Source: Bradyrhizobium sp. RD5-C2
Lineage (GTDB): Bacteria; Pseudomonadota; Alphaproteobacteria; Rhizobiales; Xanthobacteraceae
Length of the DNA stretch: 64,000 bases
Direction: 5' to 3'
Assembly: GCF_019972155.1 (NCBI RefSeq)
Contig: NZ_BOVL01000019.1
Location: 413,877-477,876, forward strand
Shown one piece after another: positions 8,861-16,665 of this stretch. Position 1 is the first letter of the stretch, and the number at the start of each line of letters is the position of its first letter. The notes below the pieces were generated by a model that did no database searches, was not told where the DNA came from, and was given only the letters and a program-made list of their open reading frames with translations. The translations under genes were made by a program, and so were the position numbers.

Positions 8861-9280
8861 CTAGCTTGGATCCCTCTCATACGACGAGATCTCGATCAGG
8901 CTGCCGTCGGGGTCGCGGCAATAGACCGAGCGCAGCGTGCCGCGCGCGCCTTGCTTGGCGACGGGGCCTTCCTCGATCTTGACGCCATGGGCCTTCAGAT
9001 GCGCGACCACCTGGTCAGGCGTGCTCGAGGTGAGGAAGCAGAGATCGTCGCTGCCGGCCGCTTCATGATCGGCGGTGAACCACTCCACCTTGTCGGCATC
9101 GCGCGGCCGCACATTGATCTTCTGGTTGCCGAACACCAGCGAGGTGCGCGGTGTCTTGCCCTTGCCGGGATCGAACACCTTCACCTCCATGCCGAGGATC
9201 CTGCTGTACCAGGCAACCGAGCGCACCACATCGGTGACATTGATCACGAGATGGTCGAGCCCATTCACCTTGACGGACAT
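8861..9280 (-). CDS. VOC family (glyoxalase/dioxygenase fold) protein
   Basis: 139 residues forming one vicinal-oxygen-chelate module. N-terminal GLDHLVINVTDVVRSVAWY contains the first metal-ligand His of the family. The C-terminal strand is SVYCRDPDGSLIEISSYE with the conserved Glu ligand. It could be a lyase, dioxygenase or resistance protein; no closer assignment is possible from sequence. The start has GAGGATCGATC upstream. It probably belongs with the acyl-CoA ligase downstream. Confidence 0.88.
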   Translation of the reverse strand: MSVKVNGLDHLVINVTDVVRSVAWYSRILGMEVKVFDPGKGKTPRTSLVFGNQKINVRPRDADKVEWFTADHEAAGSDDLCFLTSSTPDQVVAHLKAHGVKIEEGPVAKQGARGTLRSVYCRDPDGSLIEISSYERDPS

Positions 9281-9443
9281 GATCGATCCTCTTCGGTCCG
9301 GAGCGTTGCAGCTTAGTCTTTCGTCGCGGTCGGTGTCGCACGTGTCGCACTGGCCGCTTCAGACATTGTTTGTTAAAACCGCGCCGCACGCAACGCAACA
9401 GAAACGGGCAGGGGTCAAACCCTGCGGGATTGGGAGAGACTTC

Positions 9444-10415
9444 ATGATTTCACGCCGCGCCGCGCTGGGCCTGATCGGGTCGGGGATTTCGACATTCGCG
9501 ATCGGCCGCGCTTCGGCTGCCGACTATCCGGCGCGACCGGTGCGCTGGATCGTGGGTTATCCGCCGGGCGGCGCCACCGACATCATTGCGCGGCTGATCG
9601 GGCAGCGGCTGTCGGAGAAGCTCGGCCAGCAGTTCGTGATCGAAAACAAGCCGGGCGCCGGCAACAATATCGGCACCGAAGCTGCGATCAATGCCGAGCC
9701 GGACGGCTACACCGTGCTGCTGGTCAATCCGGCGAACTACATCAATGCCTCGCTGTACGCCAATCTGAAGTTCAACTTCGTGCGCGACGTCGCGCCGGTC
9801 GCTTCCTTCAACCGCGTGCCGAACGTGATGACGGTCAACAAGGACGTGCCGGCGAAGAACGTCGCCGAGTTCATCGAGTATGTGAAGGCCAATCCCGGCA
9901 AGGTGAACATGGCCTCTTCCGGCAATGGCACCTCGGTGCACCTCTCCGGCGAGATGTTCATGTCGATGACCGGCTGCAAGATGCAGCACGTGCCGTATCG
10001 CGGCGCCGCGCCCGCGATCACCGACATGCTCGGCGGCCAGGTGCAGGTGATCTTCGACAACATGCCTTCGATCATCCAGCACATCCGCTCCGGCTCGCTG
10101 CGCGCGCTCGGCGTGACCACGACGGAACGCTCCTCGCAACTGCCGGACGTGCCGGCGATCGCGGAGACCGTGAAGGGCTATGAGGCGAGCGCGCTGTTCG
10201 GCATGGGCGCGCCGAAGAACACGCCGAAGGAGCTGATCGCCAAGCTCAACACCGAGATCAACGCCGTTCTCGCCGAAACCGATATGAGGAAGCGCCTGGT
10301 CGAGCTCGGCGGCGACTCGCTGATCCAGACGCCGGACGCCTTCGGCAACGACATCAAGGCCGAGACAGACAAGTGGAAGAAGGTGGTCGAGTTCGCCGGC
10401 CTCAAGGTCGAGTAG
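9444..10415 (+). CDS. Bug-family periplasmic substrate-binding protein (tripartite tricarboxylate transporter receptor type)
   Basis: 323 residues. The N-terminus MISRRAALGLIGSGISTFAI is a Tat-like signal. The mature part has the Bug signature YPARPVRWIVGYPPGGATDIIARLIGQ split over the first strand and helix, then VENKPGAGNNIGTE-like sequence and the later MQHVPYRGAAPAITDMLGGQ. Bug proteins bind small carboxylates for TctAB-type transporters, but here no membrane subunits are adjacent, so it is an orphan receptor as is common in this group. The start was set at 9444, behind GGGAGAG, because upstream in-frame sequence is not signal-like. It diverges from the VOC gene. Confidence 0.92.
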   Translation: MISRRAALGLIGSGISTFAIGRASAADYPARPVRWIVGYPPGGATDIIARLIGQRLSEKLGQQFVIENKPGAGNNIGTEAAINAEPDGYTVLLVNPANYINASLYANLKFNFVRDVAPVASFNRVPNVMTVNKDVPAKNVAEFIEYVKANPGKVNMASSGNGTSVHLSGEMFMSMTGCKMQHVPYRGAAPAITDMLGGQVQVIFDNMPSIIQHIRSGSLRALGVTTTERSSQLPDVPAIAETVKGYEASALFGMGAPKNTPKELIAKLNTEINAVLAETDMRKRLVELGGDSLIQTPDAFGNDIKAETDKWKKVVEFAGLKVE

Positions 10416-10541
10416 GGCCTTTGTATGTTCAGCTCCGCTGAACCGTGCTGGGCAGGTCTGATCCACGCAGCGATGCCTGTCCTGTGAGGCAATTGCCGGG
10501 CCTTGACGCGGAATAAAATGACCTTCAGGAACCTTACCCAA

Positions 10542-10566
10542 GATGCCGCGCTTTAACTGCGGCATC
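10542..10566 (+). promoter_or_regulatory. Leader hairpin before the DUF3551 gene
   Basis: GATGCCGC / GCGGCATC form a perfect 8-bp stem with a 9-base loop, ending three bases before the GAGGAGG ribosome binding site of the next gene. It may shape translation initiation or be the tail of an upstream transcript; no T-run follows. Confidence 0.5.
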
Positions 10567-10580
10567 TGAGGAGGCGGATC

Positions 10581-10868
10581 ATGCGCGCATCGCAAATGGC
10601 AATGCTTTTCTTGGGAGCGATGACGCTTGCCGGTGCGGCGAGCATCAGTCCTGCTGCCGCCGATCCCTATGATTACCCGTGGTGCGCACAGGGCCCGAGC
10701 CTGGGCTATCCCGGTGAATGCGCCTATCAGACCTACGATCAGTGCCTTGCGAGCGTGTCCGGACGCTTTCTTGCTTGCGGAGAAAATCCGCGATTCCTGT
10801 TTCGCGAGCAGCTCGAGCCGGAGCAGCCTCGGCCGCATCGTCACCGGCATCGGCACCACCGGCAGTAG
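10581..10868 (+). CDS. DUF3551 family small secreted protein
   Basis: 95 residues. A signal peptide (about residues 1-27, ending SPAAA-D) precedes the family core YPWCAQGPSLGYPGECAYQTYDQCLASVSGR with four Cys likely to be disulphide-bonded. The C-terminus ends in a His/Arg-rich tail (HRHRHRHHRQ), which could bind metal. DUF3551 proteins are abundant in Bradyrhizobium; their function is not known. Strong RBS GAGGAGG. Confidence 0.88.
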   Translation: MRASQMAMLFLGAMTLAGAASISPAAADPYDYPWCAQGPSLGYPGECAYQTYDQCLASVSGRFLACGENPRFLFREQLEPEQPRPHRHRHRHHRQ

Positions 10869-10965
10869 CCTCCGCTGGAAGGGCGCTGCTGCCGTCCGCC
10901 TGCGATCGTCCCAATCATCCGGCGTCGTGACGCCCCGGCTTTAACGTGATCGTGATGCCGGGCGC

Positions 10966-11012
10966 TTGACGCCGCGCCGTTTGCGTCTATACTAAACCAC
11001 ATGGTTAAGTAT
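10966..11012 (+). promoter_or_regulatory. Sigma-70 promoter with overlapping ArsR operator; probable leaderless start
   Basis: TTGACG (10966-10971), 16-bp spacer, TATACT (10988-10993). A 24-bp near-palindrome, ATACTAAACCAC / ATGGTTAAGTAT (10989-11012, two mismatched pairs), covers the -10, the expected transcription start and the ATG at 11001. The ATG lies where transcription should begin, so the mRNA is probably leaderless. The ArsR-type product very likely binds here and represses its own operon. Confidence 0.82.
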
Positions 11013-11474
11013 CAAGACGAGACGCTGGACCGTACCTTCGCGGCGCTTTCCGACCCCACCCGCCGCGCGCTGCTGGCGCGGCTCGGCGAGCAGGAAAGCC
11101 TGTCGGTGAGCGAACTGGCGCAGCCATTTGCGATGTCGTTGCCGGCGATCATGAAGCATCTCGACGTGCTCACGGATGCCGGCCTGGTCGCGCGCGAGAA
11201 GACCGGCCGCACGGTGGCCTGCCGGCTCACCGCGAGGCCAATGGAGCAAGCGATGAACTGGCTCAATCGCTATGCGCAATTCTGGTCCGACAATCTCGAC
11301 CGCCTTGCCGCTTTTGTGGAGGAAGACCCATGGCAATCGAATCGGCAATTAAATCAGCAACCCAATCCGCAGCCGACGCCGGCCTTGCCGCGCGCCCAAG
11401 CCTCACCCTCACGCGGCGCCTCCGCGCCCGGCCGGAAAAAGTCTACGCCGCGTGGACCGAGCCGGAAAACCTAG
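11001..11474 (+). CDS. ArsR/SdpR-type winged-helix repressor
   Basis: 157 residues. The first ~110 form a normal ArsR regulator: LDRTFAALSDPTRRALLARL, recognition region SVSELAQPFAMSLPAIMKHLDVLTDAGLV, and wing REKTGRTVACRL. No metal-binding Cys motif is present; this subgroup regulates SRPBCC/AHSA1 neighbours. The last ~47 residues are a Pro/Gln/Ser-rich tail encoded across the first 145 bases of the next gene in another frame, which is unusual and may be non-functional sequence read through a lost stop. No Shine-Dalgarno is possible if the transcript is leaderless. Confidence 0.88.
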   Translation: MVKYQDETLDRTFAALSDPTRRALLARLGEQESLSVSELAQPFAMSLPAIMKHLDVLTDAGLVAREKTGRTVACRLTARPMEQAMNWLNRYAQFWSDNLDRLAAFVEEDPWQSNRQLNQQPNPQPTPALPRAQASPSRGASAPGRKKSTPRGPSRKT

Positions 11475-11821
11475 TGCAGTGGTTCGGCCCGGGCCAGGTC
11501 AAGCCCGGCACGACACAGGCCGAGCTCGACGTCCGTGTCGGCGGACGCTACCGGATCAAGTTCACCGGCGCCAACGGCGAATATCACGAGGTCGGCGGCA
11601 TCTATCGCGAGGTGGTGCCGAACGAGAGACTGGTGTTCAGCTGGGCCTGGCATTCGACGCCGGAGCGCGAGTCCGAGGTGACGGTGTCGATCAAGCCCGA
11701 CGCCGGCGGTACGTTGCTCACCTTCCATCACGCGCAGTTCGTCGACGAGACCGCGCGCGACAACCACCAGCGCGGCTGGAACGAATTCCTCGGCAATCTC
11801 GTACAGTACGTCGACGCCTGA
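11330..11821 (+). CDS. SRPBCC (AHSA1/START-like) domain protein
   Basis: 163 residues. A ~28-residue Ala/Ser-rich N-terminus precedes an AHSA1-type domain: RRLRARPEKVYAAWTEPENLVQWFGP, VGGRYRIKF, GIYREVVPNERLVFSW and the C-terminal helix with NHQRGWNEFLGNLVQYV. The fold has a hydrophobic ligand cavity. Pairing with an ArsR repressor is a widespread arrangement whose ligand is unknown. The start at 11330 has GGAGGAAG nine bases upstream; it overlaps the ArsR gene by 145 bp. Confidence 0.87.
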   Translation: MAIESAIKSATQSAADAGLAARPSLTLTRRLRARPEKVYAAWTEPENLVQWFGPGQVKPGTTQAELDVRVGGRYRIKFTGANGEYHEVGGIYREVVPNERLVFSWAWHSTPERESEVTVSIKPDAGGTLLTFHHAQFVDETARDNHQRGWNEFLGNLVQYVDA

Positions 11822-11839
11822 ACCGCAAGGGAGCATCTC

Positions 11840-12577
11840 ATGCAACAGCACAAGATCGTTTCACGCGACGAATGGATCGCGGCCCGCAAGGCGCTGATGA
11901 TCAGCGAGAAGGAACTCACCCAGGCCCGCGAAGCGCTGAGCCGGCAACGCCGCGAGCTGCCGTGGGTGAAGGTCGACAAGGACTATGTGTTCGACGGACC
12001 TGGTGGCAAGGTGACGCTCGGCGATCTCTTCAAGGGTAGGCCGCAGCTCGTGGTGCAGCATGTGATGTTCGCGCCCGAGTGGGACGCAGCCTGCAAGAGC
12101 TGCTCGTTCTGGGTCGACGGCTTCGACCGCATGGCGCCGCATCTGGCGGCACGCGACACCACGATGGTGGCGATCTCGCTTGCGCCGTTGGCCAAGCTCG
12201 AGGCCTTCAAGCAGCGGATGGGCTGGAGCTTCGACTGGGTTTCGTCGGGCGCCAATGACTTCAACTACGATTACGGTGTGTCGTTCACACAAGGCCAGAT
12301 CGATGCCGGGGACGCGAAATACAATTATGGAACGACCCCGCTCTATGGTCCCGAACTGCCCGGCATCAGCGTGTTCTTCCGCGACGGCAAGGGGAGCGTG
12401 TTCCACACTTACTCGACCTTCGCGCGCGGCCTCGACATGATGAATGCGGCCTATCACTATCTCGATCTGACGCCGCTCGGCCGCCACGAGGAGGGCTTGC
12501 CCTATCCGATGGATTGGGTGCGGCTACGTGACCAATACCAACCGGCGCCGGTTCAGGCATCCTGCTGCCGCTCCTGA
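11840..12577 (+). CDS. DUF899 thioredoxin-like protein
   Basis: 245 residues. N-terminal helices (SRDEWIAARKALMISEKELTQAREALSRQRRELPWV) are followed by the thioredoxin-fold core with DLFKGRPQLVVQHVMF and a CxxC-like pair in CKSCSFWVDGFD (Cys spaced CKSC). The conserved DUF899 run DFNYDYGVSF is also present. The family is often placed with AHSA1 domain genes as here; reductase activity is possible but unproven. RBS AAGGGAG. 18 bp after the SRPBCC stop, so co-transcribed. Confidence 0.88.
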   Translation: MQQHKIVSRDEWIAARKALMISEKELTQAREALSRQRRELPWVKVDKDYVFDGPGGKVTLGDLFKGRPQLVVQHVMFAPEWDAACKSCSFWVDGFDRMAPHLAARDTTMVAISLAPLAKLEAFKQRMGWSFDWVSSGANDFNYDYGVSFTQGQIDAGDAKYNYGTTPLYGPELPGISVFFRDGKGSVFHTYSTFARGLDMMNAAYHYLDLTPLGRHEEGLPYPMDWVRLRDQYQPAPVQASCCRS

Positions 12578-12578
12578 T

Positions 12579-12637
12579 CGTCATTGCGAGCCAACAGGTC
12601 GCGCGAGTGCGCGCCTCGTTGGCTCCGCGCAATGACG
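12579..12637. repeat. Short palindromic repeat related to the 86-bp family
   Basis: CGTCATTGCGAGCCAACAGG ... CGCAATGACG, beginning two bases after the DUF899 stop codon. The outer arms match the 86-bp repeat; the interior carries GAGCCAAC / GTTGGCTC. Being inside an operon, it may modulate mRNA stability. Confidence 0.8.
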
Positions 12638-12662
12638 GGGAACCAGACAACAGGAAACGCCA

Positions 12663-13022
12663 ATGCCTTACGTCGATGGTTTCGTCGTCGCCGTGCCGAA
12701 GAAGAAACTCAAGGCCTATGCGCAGCTCTCGAAGATGGCCGGCAAGGTCTGGCGCGAACACGGCGCGCTGGATTATCGCGAATGGGTTGCCGACGACGTC
12801 AAGCCGGGCAAGCTGACGTCGTTTCCGCAGAGTGTGAAGCTGAAGGTCGGCGAAACGGTCGTGTTCGCCTGGATCACCTACAAGTCGCGCGCTCAGCGCG
12901 ACAGGATCAATGCCAAGGTGATGGCCGACCCGCGCCTGGCGTCGTCGATGGATCCGAAGACGGCGCCATTCGACGTCAAGCGGATGATCTATGGCGGCTT
13001 TACCAGTCTGGTGAAGGTCTGA
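12663..13022 (+). CDS. DUF1428 family protein (YbaA-like)
   Basis: 119 residues matching the DUF1428 pattern: YVDGFVVAVPKKKLKAYAQLSKMAGKVWREHGAL near the N-terminus and the closing FDVKRMIYGGF. The fold is a dimeric alpha-beta barrel (ABM-like). E. coli YbaA is the characterised-by-structure relative; function remains unknown. RBS AGGAAAC. It is probably the last gene of the ArsR operon, separated from DUF899 by a repeat. Confidence 0.88.
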   Translation: MPYVDGFVVAVPKKKLKAYAQLSKMAGKVWREHGALDYREWVADDVKPGKLTSFPQSVKLKVGETVVFAWITYKSRAQRDRINAKVMADPRLASSMDPKTAPFDVKRMIYGGFTSLVKV

Positions 13023-13095
13023 GGCGGCACGGTTTCGCCGCAATCCGCGCAGTAACCGGCCGTTAAGCATCGCGCGGCAAGCGGCGCGGTGCCGC

Positions 13096-13137
13096 TTGCG
13101 TTTGCTTGGTGATCCCGTATACTTTGCATTGCAAAGT
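13096..13137 (+). promoter_or_regulatory. Promoter with 17-bp operator, site 1
   Basis: TTGCGT (13096-13101), 16-bp spacer, TATACT (13118-13123). The perfect palindrome ACTTTGCATTGCAAAGT (13121-13137) begins within the -10 box and covers the expected start of transcription. A second copy with the same outer bases lies at 14156-14172. The winged-helix regulator encoded at 13750 is the likely ligand. Confidence 0.8.
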
Positions 13138-13148
13138 GCGGGCGAATC

Positions 13149-13766
13149 ATGCGCGACCTCGACAAGGCGTTGGCCGATATTCTCGCGATCCGCAGCCAGA
13201 TTGCGGCCGGAACCGCATTCCGCGGCTACGGTCCGGCGACCGTCGCCGCCACCAGCGGTATCGCGCTCGTCACGGCGCTTGCCCAATATCTCTGGCTTGC
13301 CGATCCCACCGGTCATCCGATCGCATTCCTTGCGGGCTGGGCGGCCGCCGCGTTGCTGTCCGCGGTGCTGATCTGGATCGAGATGCAGGCGCGCTCGCGG
13401 CGGCATCATTCCGGCCTTGCAGACGCGATGGTCCAGCAGGCGATCGAGCAATTCGTTCCCGCTGTTATCGCCGGCGTGCTGCTCGCGATCCTGCAATGGA
13501 AATTCGCGCCCGAGACGCTGTGGATGCTGCCCGGCCTGTGGCAGGTGCTGGTCAGCCTCGGCGTGTTTGCCTCGGTTCGCCTGCTGCCGCGCACGATCGC
13601 GCTCGGCGGCGCCTGGTATTTCCTGTCGGGCTTCACGGTGCTGCTGATCGCAAGCCAGAGCCACGCACTATCGCCCTGGACCATGGGCCTGCCATTCGCG
13701 ATCGGCCAGTTGCTGCTCGCAGCACTGTTGTATTTCGCTTCCGGAGGCAATGATGTCGAAGACTGA
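13149..13766 (+). CDS. Hypothetical multi-pass membrane protein
   Basis: 205 residues. An N-terminal amphipathic helix (about 1-30) is followed by about five to six hydrophobic segments (e.g. TVAATSGIALVTALAQYLWL, AFLAGWAAAALLSAVLIWI, FVPAVIAGVLLAILQW, YFLSGFTVLLIA, GLPFAIGQLLLAALLYF). No catalytic motif is seen. Genes of this type typically sit directly upstream of a small winged-helix regulator, as here: its 3' end overlaps the regulator by 17 bp. Probably regulated by that protein through the operator overlapping its promoter. Confidence 0.8.
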   Translation: MRDLDKALADILAIRSQIAAGTAFRGYGPATVAATSGIALVTALAQYLWLADPTGHPIAFLAGWAAAALLSAVLIWIEMQARSRRHHSGLADAMVQQAIEQFVPAVIAGVLLAILQWKFAPETLWMLPGLWQVLVSLGVFASVRLLPRTIALGGAWYFLSGFTVLLIASQSHALSPWTMGLPFAIGQLLLAALLYFASGGNDVED

Positions 13767-14133
13767 CGTGACCACCGCGCCATTCGCCTATGATGGCCTC
13801 GACCGCGTCATCCACGAGAAGGCGCGGCTTGGATTATTGACCTCGTTGATGGCGCATCCGAAGGGGCTCGCCTTCGCCGATCTCAAGCAGCTTTGCGGCC
13901 TGACCGACGGTAATCTCAGCCGGCATCTGCAGGTGCTGCAGGAGGCCGGCCTCGTCGACGTCATCAAGGGCTATGAAGGCAATCGCCCGCACACCACCTG
14001 CCGTTTGACCAAGAGCGGTCGCCGCCGCTTCCTCGATTATCTCGCCGTGCTCGAGCAGCTGGTGCGCGACGCCGCCAAAGCCGCCGGCAAGCACGAAGGT
14101 GCGCCCGGACGGCTCGGCGTTCAGACGATTTGA
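13750..14133 (+). CDS. Winged-helix transcriptional regulator (MarR/ArsR-like)
   Basis: 127 residues. HTH region: LDRVIHEKARLGLLTSLMAH, FADLKQLCGLTDGNLSRHLQVLQEAGLVDVIKGYEG and wing RPHTTCRLTKSGRRRF, ending in a dimerisation helix. Start ATGATG with GGAGG just upstream; the second ATG is equally possible. Two copies of a 17-bp palindrome bracket the cluster, one at the promoter of the membrane protein and one over the start of the following synthase gene, so autorepression and control of the synthase are expected. The ligand is unknown. Confidence 0.87.
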   Translation: MMSKTDVTTAPFAYDGLDRVIHEKARLGLLTSLMAHPKGLAFADLKQLCGLTDGNLSRHLQVLQEAGLVDVIKGYEGNRPHTTCRLTKSGRRRFLDYLAVLEQLVRDAAKAAGKHEGAPGRLGVQTI

Positions 14134-14155
14134 TTATGCCATTTTTTACCCGGAG

Positions 14156-14172
14156 ACTTTGTGATGCAAAGT
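14156..14172 (+). promoter_or_regulatory. 17-bp operator, site 2, over the start codon of the uppS paralogue
   Basis: ACTTTGTGATGCAAAGT has the same length and outer bases as site 1 at 13121-13137, differing at three central positions. It overlaps the end of the RBS (CGGAGA) and contains the ATG of the synthase gene at 14164, so a bound repressor would block transcription reaching or starting near this gene. Confidence 0.72.
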
Positions 14173-14904
14173 AATGTTGCGCTCAAGCCGATAGCCGCCG
14201 CGCGGCTCCATGTCGGTATCATCATGGACGGCAACGGCCGCTGGGCGACACGGCGCGGCCTGTCGCGTCTGCGCGGACATGAGGCGGGCGTCGAGGCGAT
14301 CCGCCGCATTGTCGAGGCCGCGCCGGACCAGGGCGTCGGCACGCTGACGCTCTACGCGTTCTCGAGCGACAATTGGCGCCGTCCGAAGGCCGAAGTCACG
14401 GCGCTGATGGGGCTGCTGCGGTTCTACCTCGCCAACGAGATCGCAGCCCTGGTGCGCAACGGTGTTCGCCTCACCGTGATCGGTCGCCGCGACCGGTTGC
14501 CCGACGGCATCGCCGCCGCGATCACGCGCGCCGAGGCCGAGACCGCCGACGGCGCCACGCTGCATCTGCGCATCGCGATCGACTATTCGGCGCGCGACGC
14601 CATCCTGAACGCCGCCGCGCGCGCCGCCGGCGCAGGCCCGCTGGACCGCGAGGCTTTTGCCGATCTCATCACCGGCGAGCCCGGCCTGCGCGATGTCGAC
14701 CTGATCATCCGCACCTCGGGCGAGAAACGGCTGTCGGACTTCCTGCTCTGGGAAGGCGCCTATGCCGAGCTGCATTTCACCGAACGGATGTGGCCCGAAT
14801 TCGAGGCCGATGATCTCGCCGACGCGCTCGCTTCCTTCCATCGCCGCGAGCGCCGCTTCGGCGGGCTGACTGCGAGCGCACCGGCGGAGGTGCCGACTTT
14901 CTAG
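14164..14904 (+). CDS. uppS: Polyprenyl (undecaprenyl-type) diphosphate synthase, cis-type, likely paralogue
   Basis: 246 residues, normal for the cis-prenyltransferase family. Signatures: HVGIIMDGNGRWA with the catalytic Asp, RRGLSRLRGHEAGVEA, TLYAFSSDNWRRP and the C-terminal DLIIRTSGEKRLSDFLLWEGAYAELHF. It condenses isopentenyl diphosphate onto an allylic primer. The housekeeping uppS normally sits between frr and cdsA; this copy instead lies in a regulated cluster with a winged-helix regulator and a BchE-like radical SAM gene, so it is probably a specialised paralogue. In the motif GEKRLSDF the usual GE-x-R-x-SNF is kept except N to D. Confidence 0.88.
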   Translation: MQSNVALKPIAAARLHVGIIMDGNGRWATRRGLSRLRGHEAGVEAIRRIVEAAPDQGVGTLTLYAFSSDNWRRPKAEVTALMGLLRFYLANEIAALVRNGVRLTVIGRRDRLPDGIAAAITRAEAETADGATLHLRIAIDYSARDAILNAAARAAGAGPLDREAFADLITGEPGLRDVDLIIRTSGEKRLSDFLLWEGAYAELHFTERMWPEFEADDLADALASFHRRERRFGGLTASAPAEVPTF

Positions 14905-15014
14905 CGCACAGTTGCGCTTCCAATGGTTCCTAAAGCCCGGCCGGGGGGTTGGGCTCTCCTTACACAAGATGCGGGGACGAACGATCACGCCAACCAAAGC
15001 GGGAGCGATCATCC

Positions 15015-16541
15015 ATGCGCATACTTCTCATCAACGTGCCGCATCCGGCGATCGGCAGCCGGATTCCCGACGACCATTTGCCGCCGCTCGGGCTGCTGTC
15101 GATCGGAGGTCCCCTGATCGATGACGGACATGAAGTCCGTCTTCTCGATGCCGAGTTCGGGCCGATGCCGCTTGCGGCGATCCTGGCGGAGGCATCGCGG
15201 TTTGCGCCGGATGCCGTGTTGTTCGGCCATTCCGGCTCGACCTCGGGCCATCCGGTCATCGCGCAAGTGGCGCAAGCGATCGTCAGGGCTGTGCCTGGGG
15301 CGCTGATCGTCTACGGCGGCGTATTCCCGACCTATCACTGGCGCGAGATCCTGCGCGAGGAGCCTTACGTCACCGCGATCGTGCGCGGCGAGGGCGAGGA
15401 GACCGCGCGCCGCCTGATGCGGGCGCTGGAATATGGCGGCGACCTCGGCGGCATCGACGGCATCGCATTTCGCGACGATGACGGACCGCGCGCCACGCGG
15501 CCCGCGCCTGTCATCCGCGATCTCGATGCCTATCGCGTCGGCTGGGAGTTGATCGATCACGCGCGCTACAGCTACTGGGGTGGACTGCGCGCCGTCGTGG
15601 TGCAGTTCTCACGCGGCTGTCCGCATCTGTGCAATTATTGCGGCCAGCGCGGCTTCTGGACGCGATGGCGGCACCGCGATCCCGCGCGGTTCGCCAGGGA
15701 GCTGGCACGGCTCCATCGCGAGCACGGCGTCAAGGTGATCAATTTCGCCGACGAGAATCCGACCGTCTCGAAGAAAGCCTGGCGCACGTTCCTCGAGGCC
15801 CTGATCGCTGAGAATGTCGATTTGATCCTGGTCGGCTCGACCCGCGCCGACGACATCGTCCGCGATGCCGACATCCTGCATCTCTACAAGAAGGCGGGCT
15901 GGCAGCGCTTCCTGCTCGGCATGGAGAACACCGACGAGAAGACGCTGGAGCTGATCCGCAAGGGCGCGACCACCACCATCGATCGCGACGCGATCCGCCT
16001 GTTGCGCCAGCACGGCATCCTGTCGATGGCGACCTGGGTGGTCGGCTTCGAGGAGGAGACCGATCGCGATCACTGGCGCGGCCTGCGGCAGTTGCTGTCC
16101 TACGATCCCGATCAGATCCAGATGCTCTACGTCACGCCGCATCGCTGGACGCCGTATTTCCGTCTCGCGGCAGAACGGCGCGTCATTCAGACCGATCGCA
16201 GGCTCTGGGACTACAAGCATCAGGTGCTGGCGACGCGGCATATGCCGCCATGGCGGGTACTGCTCTGGTTCAAGTTCACCGAGATGGTGCTGCAATGTCG
16301 CCCGAAGGCCTTGCTCCGCGTGCTGTTTCATCGCGACGCCGGGCTTCGTCATGCGATGCGCTGGTACACGCAGATGGGACGCCGGGTCTGGCCGCACGAG
16401 ATTCTCGGCTTCCTGCGCGCCCGCAGATTGAAGCACGGGCCGACGGTGCGGGAATTTTGGGGCGCGCCGCAGGATATGGAAGAGGAATCGATGTCGTCGC
16501 AGCGGCCCGAGCGCCGCGTCGGCACATCACACGCAGCGTAA
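15015..16541 (+). CDS. B12-binding radical SAM protein, BchE-like
   Basis: 508 residues. N-terminal Rossmann-like cobalamin-binding domain (about 1-140; no DxHxxG, as usual in BchE relatives), then the radical SAM core with Cys202, Cys206 and Cys209 in RGCPHLCNYCGQRGFW, followed by NFADENPTVSKKAW and a long C-terminal domain. These runs closely resemble anaerobic Mg-protoporphyrin IX monomethyl ester cyclase (BchE: DEEPT, LR..GI..). No bacteriochlorophyll genes are near, so cyclase activity is doubtful. RBS GGGAG ten bases before the ATG. It lies 110 bp after the uppS paralogue. Confidence 0.85.
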   Translation: MRILLINVPHPAIGSRIPDDHLPPLGLLSIGGPLIDDGHEVRLLDAEFGPMPLAAILAEASRFAPDAVLFGHSGSTSGHPVIAQVAQAIVRAVPGALIVYGGVFPTYHWREILREEPYVTAIVRGEGEETARRLMRALEYGGDLGGIDGIAFRDDDGPRATRPAPVIRDLDAYRVGWELIDHARYSYWGGLRAVVVQFSRGCPHLCNYCGQRGFWTRWRHRDPARFARELARLHREHGVKVINFADENPTVSKKAWRTFLEALIAENVDLILVGSTRADDIVRDADILHLYKKAGWQRFLLGMENTDEKTLELIRKGATTTIDRDAIRLLRQHGILSMATWVVGFEEETDRDHWRGLRQLLSYDPDQIQMLYVTPHRWTPYFRLAAERRVIQTDRRLWDYKHQVLATRHMPPWRVLLWFKFTEMVLQCRPKALLRVLFHRDAGLRHAMRWYTQMGRRVWPHEILGFLRARRLKHGPTVREFWGAPQDMEEESMSSQRPERRVGTSHAA

Positions 16542-16665
16542 ATCGATACCGTCGTGCCGTCTTCTGGATAACTGGCGCTGATGACTGGACGCCTGAGTCA
16601 TCAGCGCGATAATTTCCAGATCGGCTGCGCAGAACAAAAAGAACCGTGGCGGTCGAGGCTTTGAG

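Noticed and set aside
15015..16541. Functional bchE of a photosynthesis gene cluster
   Set aside because: No other bacteriochlorophyll genes in the window and a different genetic context; kept only as BchE-like.
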